Of a DNA stretch of 64,000 nucleotides, positions 17,841 through 27,238 are shown one piece after another; within the stretch, counting starts at the first letter, position 1; every line of letters starts with the position of its first letter. Under the pieces are notes generated by a model. It had not been told where the DNA came from, did no database searches, and saw nothing but the letters and a program-made list of their open reading frames with translations. Origin of the DNA: Tritrichomonas musculus (lineage: Eukaryota; Parabasalia; Tritrichomonadida; Tritrichomonadidae). The stretch is from NCBI GenBank assembly GCA_039105265.1, contig JAPFFF010000035.1, positions 592,835 to 656,834 of the forward strand, read 5' to 3'. A program made the translations under genes and the position numbers.

Positions 17841-20800
17841 ATGTTTATTAAAAAAATTCAAAAAAAAATGGATTTATATAAATTAGATTTATCTCGTTTC
17901 ATTTTTCAAGAAAAGATTGGTGTTGGTAATCAATCAAAATGCTTATTAAATATTGAAAAAGAAACCGAGGCAAAATACGCAGCAATATTATCACGATATT
18001 CTTCATCGAATAATCCAATAGTAATAGATAAATTTTTGGGGCAAATAAAAATATTATCCATGCTAAGTTGCCCCTTGTTTCCCAATTTTTTCGGCTATAG
18101 CATGAAAATCAACGATAATTATATTAATACAATAATAATTACAGAATACATTCCTAATGGCACTTTAGATCATATAATTTCAATGGATCCCAAAGACTAT
18201 GGTGAATCAAAATGGACCGATACAAAAAAATTGATAAACATTTACGGAATTGCGTTTGGAATGTCATACTTGCACTCATTAAACATTATACACCGCGATA
18301 TTACCACGAAAAGCGTTCTACTTGATGAACATCTATACCCAAAAATCATTAATTTTGCATCAGCTCTTGATTTAAGTGATAAAATAAAAGCATCATCAAA
18401 TTTCACTTTTTCTGAAGAAAAAAATCAGATAAGTAATCTTAATGATGATGAAAACAGTAAAATGAGTGACATTGAAGAAGAAGAAAAAGGTGAAAGAAAA
18501 TTTAATGATGATAAAAGCAATACAAAAAAAGAAAAAAACATCGATGACGATGAAAAAAATTTTGATTATGAAAAATTTTTTGGAGATGTTGAAATTATTC
18601 ATGTTGATGACAGCATTGAAAGTTTTGTCGGCACACCTTCTTATAGGGCACCGGAAATATGGGAAAATATGAAGTATTCCAAATCCAGCGATGTTTTTGC
18701 TTTTTCAATCGTTGTCTATGAAATTTTAACGAGCCAATTTCCATACAGATTCAAAGGCACGCATCAACTAGCTAAATATGTAGTAGAGGGAGGAAGGCCA
18801 GACATAAATAGCAACGAAATTCCGGACTGTTTTATTGATCTCATGAGAAAGTGTTGGGACTCAGATCCTGAAAAAAGACCGACATTTGACGAAATTGTTA
18901 CTGAAATAAAAACAAATAAAAGATTCATTACAGGTTTGAACATTGATGAAGAAGAATTTAGAAGTTATCAAAAATTGATTGAATCAAAACAGAATGATGC
19001 AATTGTTATATCTAAAAAAGAAAGAAATGTATCAAATGATATCGATGAGATTGACTTATCAAATTATCAAATAGAAAAATATATCGATCAAGGCTCATTT
19101 TCAAATGTTTATAAAATTAATGATATTAAGACAAATGACGTTTATGCAGCTAAAATCAGCATGAAAACAATTAATGATTTTTCTGATTTTCAATTGATCT
19201 CACTTAATAGAGAAATTTCAATACTTTCTAAATTGAATTTTCCATCAATTATTAAATTCATTGGTTACAATAAAAGAAACTTTAAAAATCGTTTAAAACC
19301 AACAATTATTACTGAATTCGTTAAGAATCAATCTTTAGAAGATGTAATTTTGTTTGAAAAGAATTCATGCGATGCCATTAATTTGAATGATACAAAGAAA
19401 CTCATAGCCATTTATGGAATTGCTTCAGCGATGTCATATCTACATTCATTAAATATTATTCATCGAGATATAAAGCCATCTAACATTTTTCTTGATGAAT
19501 ATTTCTATCCAAAAATTGGTGATTTCGGACTATCGAAAGAAATCAACAACAACAATGAAAACGATAATAATGATGATGGTGATGAGTTTTATGTTGGATC
19601 TTTGATTTATATGGCTCCTGAAATTCTAACAAATAATAAATATCATAAAGCTGGCGATGTTTATTCGTTTGCATTAGTTGTTTATTATATTATTACCTTT
19701 GAACCGCCATATAAAGGATTCAAATACATTGATATTATTAAAAGAGTTCCTGAAGGAATTCGTCCTGAATTTAATTCTAGTACTACTGGTTGTTACAGAG
19801 ATCTAATTGAAAAATGTTGGTCGAATGATTACGAGAAAAGGCCAACATTTGATGAAATTGTTCACACGCTTAAAACAAATCCAGACTTTATTACAGAAAA
19901 CATTGATAAAGATGAGTTTTTAAATTACATTGAATACATTGAAAATAGTAGTAATTCACCCGAATCAAATAATACAAAGAAATTTCATCCAGTTTCATTT
20001 GATATTGATCATCTTAAAGAATTAGAACGTATTAGAGAAACAGAAGAAATGAAATCTTTAATTGGAGAGCCTTTTGTAGATCTAAATAATTATGAAAAAT
20101 GCAATTTGATTTCTAAAGATGAAAATTCAAAAATTTATGAAGTTAAAAATAAAGAAACTGGAATTCTTTATGCTGCAATAATTTCAAATACAGTATTTAA
20201 AAACTTATCGAGTGATGATTTAATTAATCTTTCACGTGAAGTGAATATTGTTTCTAAGTTGAATCATCCAACATTATTGAAATTTATTGGTTATAGTCCA
20301 ATTGATTTTAAAAGTAGAAAAAAGCCGGTTATTATAAGCGAACTTCCTTCAAATTTATCATTGTCACAAATATTAGATAAAGAAAGATGTAATGAAAAAA
20401 TTGACAATTGGAATGATACGCAAAAGTTGATATGTTTATATGGAATTTCATTAGGAATGTCTTATATACATTCAAATGATATAATTCATCGAAATCTTAA
20501 TACAAAAAGTATATTTTTTGATGAGAATTTAAATCCAAAAATTGGCAATTTGGGGTTGCTAACTAAATCAAATAGAATCTGTAGTTTATCTTGTAAAACG
20601 GCGACTAATTTGAAAGAAAATTTATTATATTCGTCGCCGGATTTATTAGAAACAAATGAATATTCAAAATCAAGCGATGTTTGCGCATTCGCTTTGATAG
20701 TTTATGAAATGATGACATTAAAAACTTTCACGAATATCAATGATTTGAAAGAATCGATTAATTCAAATAAACTGGAAACAAATGATTCAATTCCTAAGAG

Positions 20801-23573
20801 TTACCTTAAACTGATTGAAGATTGTTGGTCACAAAATCGTCCAACTTTTGATCAAATTGTTTCTATGCTGAAAAAGGAAGCAGGATTCATAACTGAAAAT
20901 GTAGATAAAGAATTGTTCGATAATTATGTTGAAAGCTTTGATAATGAAATGGATGATTATAATTCTGAAAAGAAAGATGATGGCAAAAGCCAAGATGAAA
21001 ATTCAAATGATGATGAAAGAAGTGAAAAAAGTGAGAGTGTTACCAATATTGAGCAGAAAGATGATGAAACAAAAGATTATATTGAAAATATAAAAGATGA
21101 TTTAACAGAAGATAAAATGCAAATTGGTAATGAAGAAAATGTAAATGAAAATGATAATGGAAATATTGCAGATGAAGAGAATTTCAAAGAAGCTGAAGAT
21201 AAAAATGAAATAATCAATAAAATCAACAAAGAAGATGAGGGTATAGAAAAAAACAATGTAGATGTAAAAGATAAATACGAAGAAATCATTATATTAGAAG
21301 AAGAAGAGGAAGAACATGAAGATGAAAACAAAAAAGAAGAAGATAGCAAAGAAAAAGATAAATGTGAAGAAGCTAGCACTAAAGAAGATAAATGTGAAGA
21401 AGCTAGCAATAAAGAAGATAAATGTGAAGAAGCTAGCAATAAAGAAGATAAATGTGAAGAAGCTAGTAATAAAGAAGATAAATGTGAAGAAGCTAGCAAT
21501 AAAGAAGATAAATGTGAAGAAGCTAGCAATAAAGAAGATAAATTCAAAGAAGCTAGTAATAAAGAAGATAAATGCAAAGAAGCTAGCAATAAAGAAGATA
21601 AATGCAAAGAAGCTAGCAATAAAGAAGATAAATTCAAAGAAGCTAGTAATAAAGAAGATAAATGCAAAGAAGCTAGCAATAAAGAAGATAAATTCAAAGA
21701 AGCTAGTAATAAAGAAGATAAATGCAAAGAAGCTAGCAATAAAGAAGATAAATGCAAAGAAGCTAGCAATAAAGAAGATAAATTCAAAGAAGCTAGTAAT
21801 AAAGAAGATAAATGCAAAGAAGCTAGCAATAAAGAAGATAAACAAGGAGGAATTGACAGAGAAGAAGAAAGAGAAAACGCCAATAAAACACCCGATTTTG
21901 TAGATGAGAAAAGTAGAAACACCAAAAACAAGGGAAATGATGTCAACCAAAATGATTATATTGAAATAGAAGACCAAAACTGCAACTACGCAGAAAAAAT
22001 AAGGGAAATTAAAAGAAAGCCAGGCAACCAAGATCAGGTCCTAAAGATATCATTTAAATTCAACTCAAGTAACTTTTCATATAATGAAAAAAGTGACAGT
22101 GATATCGATAAAGATGAAGATATGATAAAAGAAGAAAGCAAAATGATTAAATCAAGAAGCAAAAGACCTACCAGAAAACGTAGAAAAGCTAGAAAAGCTC
22201 GAAGAAAGCCAAATGCCAATCAAGATGATAAAGAAAGAAAAACAGATAATGGATTTGCAGAAGAAGAAGATGAAGATGACAATTTTATTAAAGAATTGGA
22301 AAAACTTATGGAAGAAGAAGAAGACAAGCTTAGCGCAGAAGAAGAAAAACTAATAAAAGAACAAGAAGAAAATAAAAGAAAGGAAGAAGAAAGACTTATG
22401 AAAGAAAATGAAGAGAGACTCAGGAGAGAAAGAGCGGAAAAACTTAGAAAGGAGGTAGAAGAAAGACTCAAGAAAGAGAAAGAAGAAGAGAAACTCAGGA
22501 GAGAAAAAGAAGAAAGAATTAAAAAAGAAGAAGAAGAAAGAATTAAAAAAGAAAAAGAAGAAAAAATTAAGAAAGAAGAAGAAAGAATTAAGAAAGAAAA
22601 AGATGAAAGAATTAAGAAAGAAGAAGAAAGAATTAAAAAAGAAAAACTTAGAAAAGAAAGAGAAGAAATGCTTAGAAAGGAAAGAATAGATAAACTTAGA
22701 AAGGAAAGAGAGGAAAGACTCAAGAAAGAAGAAGAAGAAAAGCTTCGAAGAGAGAAAGAAGAAAGACTCAAGAAAGAAGAAGAAGAAAAGATTCGAAAAG
22801 AAAAAGAAGAAAAACTCAAGAAAGAAGGAACCAAAGACAGTTATGCCGATCTCTTAGCCAAATACAAGGATGTTGAAAATGTTGTTGTCATGCAATTAAT
22901 AGACGAGCCCAAAAATGACATCCCTTCTTCATCTGATAAAGAAAGGAAAACGAGCCCAAGCACGAATTTTCAGCCACAAAACTCTCCTGTAAAATCACCG
23001 AGTAAGCCAAAAGGCTCTCCAGCCGATTCCTTCTCAAGGCAGCCGCCGTCTCCTCCTTTTCAAAAGTCCAAGTTCAAGGGCAATACAATCAAACTAACCG
23101 TCACATTGAAAGACATCGGGATGGCCGAATTTGATCCAAATAATGGAAGCGAAATTCAAGCAAAATCCACTCAAGATTCGTCAGCATCGAACGAGAAAGA
23201 ATTGCCAAAGCTGAACCATAACAATAAAGGCAATGTTCAATCACAGGACAGTTCAAATTCGCCTCCACAAACTGAAAATAAATTGCCAAAATTGGTTCGA
23301 AGCAACCAGTCGAGTGCTTCGATTAAAAAAGATCAGAATCAATCAGACTCATTTGCTCCAGCTGATCATAAACTTATCAACAGGTCGCCGAGGAGGCACA
23401 AAGAAGGAGCAAGCAACTACAATCCAAATGTTTTTCGCTCTCCTCCAGATAATTTCAAATCAAACAAGGCTCAGGCGACTCGTGATTTTATCAAAAGTCC
23501 GATAAAATTAACAGTGACGTTGAAGGATATCGGAATGGAGGGACTCGATTCATCAACACCTGGCAAAACTTAA
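17841..23573 (+). CDS. Triple kinase-fold protein (pseudokinase-kinase-pseudokinase) with repetitive coiled-coil tail
   Basis: The 1910-residue protein carries three kinase folds. Domain 1 (about 12-360) lacks the ATP lysine (YAAILSRY), keeps HRD (IIHRDITT, near 151) but has NFA for DFG, and bears an acidic insert of about 60 residues in its activation loop. Domain 2 (about 405-690) is canonical: GQGSFSNV-type loop (read QGSFSNV), YAAKIS, HRDIKPSN near 540, DFGLSK near 561 and MAPEI. Domain 3 (about 745-1010) has YAAIIS, HRN and NLG and is degenerate. An acidic region, sixteen 10-residue repeats (1173-1333), an E/K/R coiled coil (about 1475-1665) and a disordered S/P/N tail follow. The motif IKLTVTLKDIGM occurs twice in the tail (1750 and 1888). 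An alternative start is Met10 (17868). The sequence suggests one active kinase flanked by two regulatory folds. Confidence 0.9.
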   Translation: MFIKKIQKKMDLYKLDLSRFIFQEKIGVGNQSKCLLNIEKETEAKYAAILSRYSSSNNPIVIDKFLGQIKILSMLSCPLFPNFFGYSMKINDNYINTIIITEYIPNGTLDHIISMDPKDYGESKWTDTKKLINIYGIAFGMSYLHSLNIIHRDITTKSVLLDEHLYPKIINFASALDLSDKIKASSNFTFSEEKNQISNLNDDENSKMSDIEEEEKGERKFNDDKSNTKKEKNIDDDEKNFDYEKFFGDVEIIHVDDSIESFVGTPSYRAPEIWENMKYSKSSDVFAFSIVVYEILTSQFPYRFKGTHQLAKYVVEGGRPDINSNEIPDCFIDLMRKCWDSDPEKRPTFDEIVTEIKTNKRFITGLNIDEEEFRSYQKLIESKQNDAIVISKKERNVSNDIDEIDLSNYQIEKYIDQGSFSNVYKINDIKTNDVYAAKISMKTINDFSDFQLISLNREISILSKLNFPSIIKFIGYNKRNFKNRLKPTIITEFVKNQSLEDVILFEKNSCDAINLNDTKKLIAIYGIASAMSYLHSLNIIHRDIKPSNIFLDEYFYPKIGDFGLSKEINNNNENDNNDDGDEFYVGSLIYMAPEILTNNKYHKAGDVYSFALVVYYIITFEPPYKGFKYIDIIKRVPEGIRPEFNSSTTGCYRDLIEKCWSNDYEKRPTFDEIVHTLKTNPDFITENIDKDEFLNYIEYIENSSNSPESNNTKKFHPVSFDIDHLKELERIRETEEMKSLIGEPFVDLNNYEKCNLISKDENSKIYEVKNKETGILYAAIISNTVFKNLSSDDLINLSREVNIVSKLNHPTLLKFIGYSPIDFKSRKKPVIISELPSNLSLSQILDKERCNEKIDNWNDTQKLICLYGISLGMSYIHSNDIIHRNLNTKSIFFDENLNPKIGNLGLLTKSNRICSLSCKTATNLKENLLYSSPDLLETNEYSKSSDVCAFALIVYEMMTLKTFTNINDLKESINSNKLETNDSIPKSYLKLIEDCWSQNRPTFDQIVSMLKKEAGFITENVDKELFDNYVESFDNEMDDYNSEKKDDGKSQDENSNDDERSEKSESVTNIEQKDDETKDYIENIKDDLTEDKMQIGNEENVNENDNGNIADEENFKEAEDKNEIINKINKEDEGIEKNNVDVKDKYEEIIILEEEEEEHEDENKKEEDSKEKDKCEEASTKEDKCEEASNKEDKCEEASNKEDKCEEASNKEDKCEEASNKEDKCEEASNKEDKFKEASNKEDKCKEASNKEDKCKEASNKEDKFKEASNKEDKCKEASNKEDKFKEASNKEDKCKEASNKEDKCKEASNKEDKFKEASNKEDKCKEASNKEDKQGGIDREEERENANKTPDFVDEKSRNTKNKGNDVNQNDYIEIEDQNCNYAEKIREIKRKPGNQDQVLKISFKFNSSNFSYNEKSDSDIDKDEDMIKEESKMIKSRSKRPTRKRRKARKARRKPNANQDDKERKTDNGFAEEEDEDDNFIKELEKLMEEEEDKLSAEEEKLIKEQEENKRKEEERLMKENEERLRRERAEKLRKEVEERLKKEKEEEKLRREKEERIKKEEEERIKKEKEEKIKKEEERIKKEKDERIKKEEERIKKEKLRKEREEMLRKERIDKLRKEREERLKKEEEEKLRREKEERLKKEEEEKIRKEKEEKLKKEGTKDSYADLLAKYKDVENVVVMQLIDEPKNDIPSSSDKERKTSPSTNFQPQNSPVKSPSKPKGSPADSFSRQPPSPPFQKSKFKGNTIKLTVTLKDIGMAEFDPNNGSEIQAKSTQDSSASNEKELPKLNHNNKGNVQSQDSSNSPPQTENKLPKLVRSNQSSASIKKDQNQSDSFAPADHKLINRSPRRHKEGASNYNPNVFRSPPDNFKSNKAQATRDFIKSPIKLTVTLKDIGMEGLDSSTPGKT
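21359..21838 (+). repeat. In-frame 30-bp tandem repeat, 16 copies
   Basis: Sixteen 30-bp units encode the decapeptide KCEEASNKED and variants. The first six are of the CEE type, the next ten of the FKE/CKE type. Those ten follow the order F-C-C-F-C twice over, so a 150-bp block was itself duplicated. The unit has no stop in several frames, which explains long spurious frames on both strands here. Confidence 0.9.
23088..23537 (+). other. Duplicated 12-residue motif IKLTVTLKDIGM in the tail
   Basis: The peptide IKLTVTLKDIGM is encoded at 23088-23123 and again at 23502-23537. Eight of the twelve codons differ, every difference being synonymous. The peptide has therefore been conserved while its DNA diverged, which suggests a short binding motif used twice. 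Confidence 0.7.
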
Positions 23574-24018
23574 AATTTTTGTGAATGATGACTCAATTTG
23601 AGCAAAAATTCAGCAAAGAAAACAGTAAATTAATTTTTAATGATTTTCTATAACTTTAACATTGATGTAAAGGAAGTATTAAATGTATGCGATCCATTGA
23701 AAGAATTGATATATCAAGATAATGAGGAATAATGATTTATATTAAACATTTCATAAGCCATAGTTGCATTAAAGGTGTCAATAAACTAACATTTTATATA
23801 TAAAAAAAGTTATTTTAATCATATTTCCATTAAGAAACTTTTTAAATGTTATTTAATCGTTTAAATCTTTGATCTACTTACTCTGTTTTTAGTGTTTCGG
23901 TTCTATTTTTGTTTATAACTTTTAACAATACTATCTAAAAGTACTCAAATTATAAAATATATCTTATAATAAACATATTAAATTACATATATCATGATAA
24001 TTATATGAATATTATTAC
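23574..24018. other. Gap between convergent genes
   Basis: About 445 bp of AT-rich DNA containing the 3' ends of two convergent genes. No RNA gene or repeat was recognised. Confidence 0.4.
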
Positions 24019-24606
24019 TTAGATTAATTTTGCATTTCTGAGATCTTCCTCAACAAATTGCCAGTTGACAGCACCCCAATATTTGTTGAAATACTCAGCT
24101 TTACGGTTTTCATAATCAATATACCACGCATGCTCCCAAGTATCGACACAAAGAAGAGGAACACCTCCATCTTTAACTGGATTGGCTGCATTAGAGTATT
24201 GATTAATTGAAACAGATCCATCTTCGTTCTTTGCCAAATAACACCATCCGCTTCCAAATACAGTTGAAGCCTTCTGTACGAATTCTTCCTTGAACTTTTC
24301 AACACTACCGAAGTGTTTATTTAAAAAGGCAGAAACATCAGCAGGAATTTCTTGTTGTTTTGCTGTAAGGCAATTCCAGAAAAATGAATGATTATAATGC
24401 TGGGCAACATTATTAAATATTGGTCCTGTGGCATGCTTTAAAATCTCATCAATTGGCTTTCCATTGAATTCACTAGCTGGAACAATCTTATTGGCTGTGT
24501 CAACATAACCTTGATGATGCTTTTGAACATGAATTTGAATTGCATGAGGTGAAAGGAAACCTGGAAGTCCAGATTCAATATAAGGTACCTTAGCAATGCT
24601 GAACAT
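24019..24606 (-). CDS. Iron superoxide dismutase
   Basis: The 195-residue protein converts superoxide to hydrogen peroxide and oxygen. Metal ligands are all present: His26 (IQIHVQKHHQGYVD), His73 (AQHYNHSFFW), Asp155 and His159 (DTWEHAWYIDYENRK). Gln69 before the second ligand and the FGSGWCYL stretch fit the iron type rather than the manganese type. Length is normal for an Fe-SOD. No convincing hydrogenosomal or signal presequence is visible, so a cytosolic site is likely. The start is the ATG at 24606, with an initiator-like box three bases upstream. Known parabasalid SODs are iron enzymes that help these microaerophiles cope with oxygen. The gene appears intact. Confidence 0.96.
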   Translation of the reverse strand: MFSIAKVPYIESGLPGFLSPHAIQIHVQKHHQGYVDTANKIVPASEFNGKPIDEILKHATGPIFNNVAQHYNHSFFWNCLTAKQQEIPADVSAFLNKHFGSVEKFKEEFVQKASTVFGSGWCYLAKNEDGSVSINQYSNAANPVKDGGVPLLCVDTWEHAWYIDYENRKAEYFNKYWGAVNWQFVEEDLRNAKLI

Positions 24607-24608
24607 TT

Positions 24609-24620
24609 TATAAAAATGAA
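24609..24620 (-). promoter_or_regulatory. Initiator-like box of the SOD gene
   Basis: TTCATTTTTATA on the minus strand sits just upstream of the SOD ATG and matches the initiator pattern seen at several genes here. Confidence 0.55.
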
Positions 24621-24979
24621 GTCCAGATTTAACGATATAATAAATTTATTGAAAAATTTCAATAGTTTATTTCATTTTATCTATAATCTTGTCTGCCATT
24701 TTGCTCAAAAATTGTTCATAAAATTAGGAAAACTATTATTTATTTAATATTACAAAAAAAAATTTTTTCACAAAAAAGAAAAAAAATTCAATTAATTATT
24801 CTTATTTTTCAAAGCCAAATAGAATATTTCTATCTTTTAAAACCTCGATTTATCTTCATTAAAATAGCATTTAAATCATTGTTTTAATATATTAAAGAAA
24901 TTTTATTTAACAAAAAATGAAAAAAATTGTTAAAAAACAAATATGGGATTAATTTAGAAATAATTTTATTACAGTTACT
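24621..24979. other. AT-rich spacer
   Basis: Low-complexity AT-rich DNA upstream of the SOD gene. Nothing recognisable. Confidence 0.35.
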
Positions 24980-25160
24980 TTTGCCTAATCATGTCCAGAA
25001 TGTCCAATCTCTTTTGATTAATGTCTAGAATTTGAGAAACTTTGATTTCTAGATTCAGTTTTGGAGTTGGTCATTAAAAAAGATTCATTTAATTTACAAA
25101 CATTTGGATAGAAAAGTGCCATTGATGAATTACATATGTATCCTCCAGTTTCACGGTTTC
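24980..25160 (-). pseudogene. Gly-rich domain gene fossil, C-terminal end
   Basis: The minus strand reads GGYICNSSMALFYPNVCKLN, then SFLMTNSKTESRNQSF and, after a stop, EIGHSGHD. This parallels the C-terminus of the intact 2087-residue protein at 36440 (GYVFNSSTALFYPSGCKLDS ... VGHSGHGFARI). It is a decayed copy of the end of a related Gly-rich gene. Upstream similarity fades quickly. Confidence 0.65.
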
Positions 25161-26461
25161 TTATATCTTGACTGTTCCGCAGATATATCCAAATAGAAAT
25201 GTTTATTTATTATAAAATTTTAAAAGAATGCGCAAAATAATTGATTATTTTACTTATAATGATTTTCACCATAAAAAATAAAAGGAAATTTAGACAGATA
25301 TTTTTATAAAAAAAAGTATCTGAATTAAAATGATCATAGAACATAAAAAATAATTATTTATGGCCTCGTTTTAAGAGGTGGAATAATATCCTCAGCAATT
25401 TTGATTTGATTATTTATTTTTCCACTTCACACAATATGACAAATGTTTATTGTCAATATGTAAATATTCGTCGAGATTCTATTAATGATATAAAGTATTG
25501 AATCATTCTAAAAAAAATGCAGTTTTGTGCAGAGAAAGGAGAAGAAAAGTAAGAATCAATGAAAATAAAAGAGGTGGAAAAGAAACATTAACAATGGCAT
25601 TTCTCTCTTTTTCAAATTATGAAAAATTCCTCGGGAATTTCCAATGAAAAAATGAGATATTGAATTTTGATTTTTAATACGACAAACTCAATTTCTAATG
25701 GCGTATTTCAACTATTATCTGAAAAATAGTATTTGTTGAGTATTATTTTAAAATCATTTCTGTTGTTTGAAAAAATAAATACTATTAGTTGATTAGAAGT
25801 AGCAAATCAATGCATGTATAATTGGAATTCGGCAGAAGAGTAATTGTACATGCACTGGACTTTAAAGATTAAAAAACCTAAAGAGCAACTGAAATAAGAC
25901 GTGTCTTTCTTAACTGTCGAATCTTTAAAGTGAGGTGAAAAAAACAAGACAAAATTTTAAAAGCAAGACAAAATTTTTAAAATTTTTAAAAACAAGAAAT
26001 AATTTTCTAAACAAATTATCAATCATATCAAAAGGATAGAAAATATCACTTCAAAAACATGAAATACAAAAAATCTAATAAAAAAAAAGTGGAAAATTTT
26101 TGAGAGCCTTATCAACCAAAATTTTTCTCAAAAAGTTATTTTTTTTTTTGTGAGATTCTTCAAGTTTGACACTTGAATTGGAGTTAAACTATTCTCTTTG
26201 TGATTGCTGACTTTTACAGAGAGAAACTTTCAAGCGAAATTTTTTTGAAATTTAAAATCACTTTTTGAAGAATCTCTAGAATAGCAAGTGCGCCGAGCTC
26301 AGGTATAACACAAATCTGTTGCTATTATCAACATCAGCAATGAAAGAACATTGTTCGAGAATCAATTGCTAGTTGTTCAACATTATATTATTTTGAATAA
26401 CTGATTTGATAAATTAAAAAAAGTTTACTCTTTTTGAATGTAACTTTTTTGCTGAATTTAA
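25161..26461. other. AT-rich spacer with small inverted repeats
   Basis: About 1.3 kb without a supportable gene. Two short inverted repeats stand out: ACTTTAAAGATT at about 25859 against AATCTTTAAAGT at about 25919, and GAGATTCTTCAA at about 26152 against TTGAAGAATCTC at about 26266. I cannot assign either. Confidence 0.35.
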
Positions 26462-26770
26462 TTATAAAATAAACATATTTAATGGTATTTCATCAGAAGT
26501 TGTGCTAGAATCTTCAGAATGTGATGGGGCTTCAGTATGATTCTGAAGTTTTTTGGAAAGAAGAATTAAAATGGCTATAAATATAAAGAAAATCAAAATC
26601 ATTGATTCTAAAAATATTGTCAAAATCAAAATTTTTTGCGATAAACTATGATAATTCGATCTTTCAAGCAAATTCAAATTACTTGTATAGTTAGAATTAT
26701 TAGAAACTGTTTCTGTGAAAGATATTGTGGATTTTAAATTAAAAATTGAATGTGTTAAATCGTTGCTCAT
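26462..26770 (-). CDS. Hypothetical single-pass membrane protein
   Basis: A 102-residue frame from an ATG at 26770. It has a polar, Asn/Ser-rich N-terminal half with NYT and NNS sequons and a strong hydrophobic segment (ILILTIFLESMILIFFIFIA, about residues 47-70). The tail of about 30 residues is acidic and Ser/Thr-rich (EAPSHSEDSSTTSDEIP). The outline resembles the anchor and cytoplasmic tail found at the end of trichomonad surface proteins, so it could be the remnant of a larger gene. No family is recognised and no initiator box is evident. Confidence 0.4.
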   Translation of the reverse strand: MSNDLTHSIFNLKSTISFTETVSNNSNYTSNLNLLERSNYHSLSQKILILTIFLESMILIFFIFIAILILLSKKLQNHTEAPSHSEDSSTTSDEIPLNMFIL

Positions 26771-26966
26771 AAAAAAACTTGTATTATTTGCTTTATTATT
26801 AAGGTTCTTTCAAAAATTGATCGTTTTTGGTAAATATTTTACCTATATTAATTTTATTATTTTTAGACATTTTTCTCTCAATTAGTTTTTATATGTCTAA
26901 AAAATTTGAAATTTGAATGAATGCACAGATAAAGTTGGATAAAACTTTTGGCCAGATTCAAGGAGA

Positions 26967-27238
26967 CATTCAAAACTTCAACCTCGGCTAAGATCATCTA
27001 TTATTCCAAATAGCCAAACTTTACAGTAATCTCTTTCAGAAAAATAAATTTTTAATATAAATATTTTTCTTCTCCATTGATAAACTCAAATAATCGCGAT
27101 ATTTTATATCTTTCTACTAATCGACAACAAGATATCTCTGATAATTTAAGTTCCACTTTTCTGTCTAGACAAACAGACCATTCAAGACTTCAACCTCAGC
27201 TAAGATCATCTATTATTCCAAATAGCCAAAATTTACAG
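26967..27238 (+). repeat. 60-bp direct repeat, two copies 212 bp apart
   Basis: Copies lie at 26967-27026 and 27179-27238 and differ at 3 of 60 positions. They begin CATTCAAAACTTCAACCTC and CATTCAAGACTTCAACCTC. The second copy lies inside the leading open stretch of the MULE fossil. A local duplication at its 5' edge is the simplest reading. Confidence 0.8.

Noticed and set aside
21359-21838. Regular 30-bp repeats resembling a CRISPR array
   Set aside because: The copies are directly adjacent with no spacers and lie inside a coding frame of a eukaryote.
21077-22031. Long Ser/Leu- and Phe/Ile-rich frames on the minus strand and a Lys-rich plus-strand frame
   Set aside because: They are shadows of the 30-bp coding repeat, whose unit lacks stops in several frames. 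The sense frame continues the kinase protein.
22220-22834. Ser/Phe-rich minus-strand frame of about 200 codons
   Set aside because: It is the antisense of the Glu/Lys/Arg coiled coil, a common artefact of GAA/AAA-rich coding DNA.
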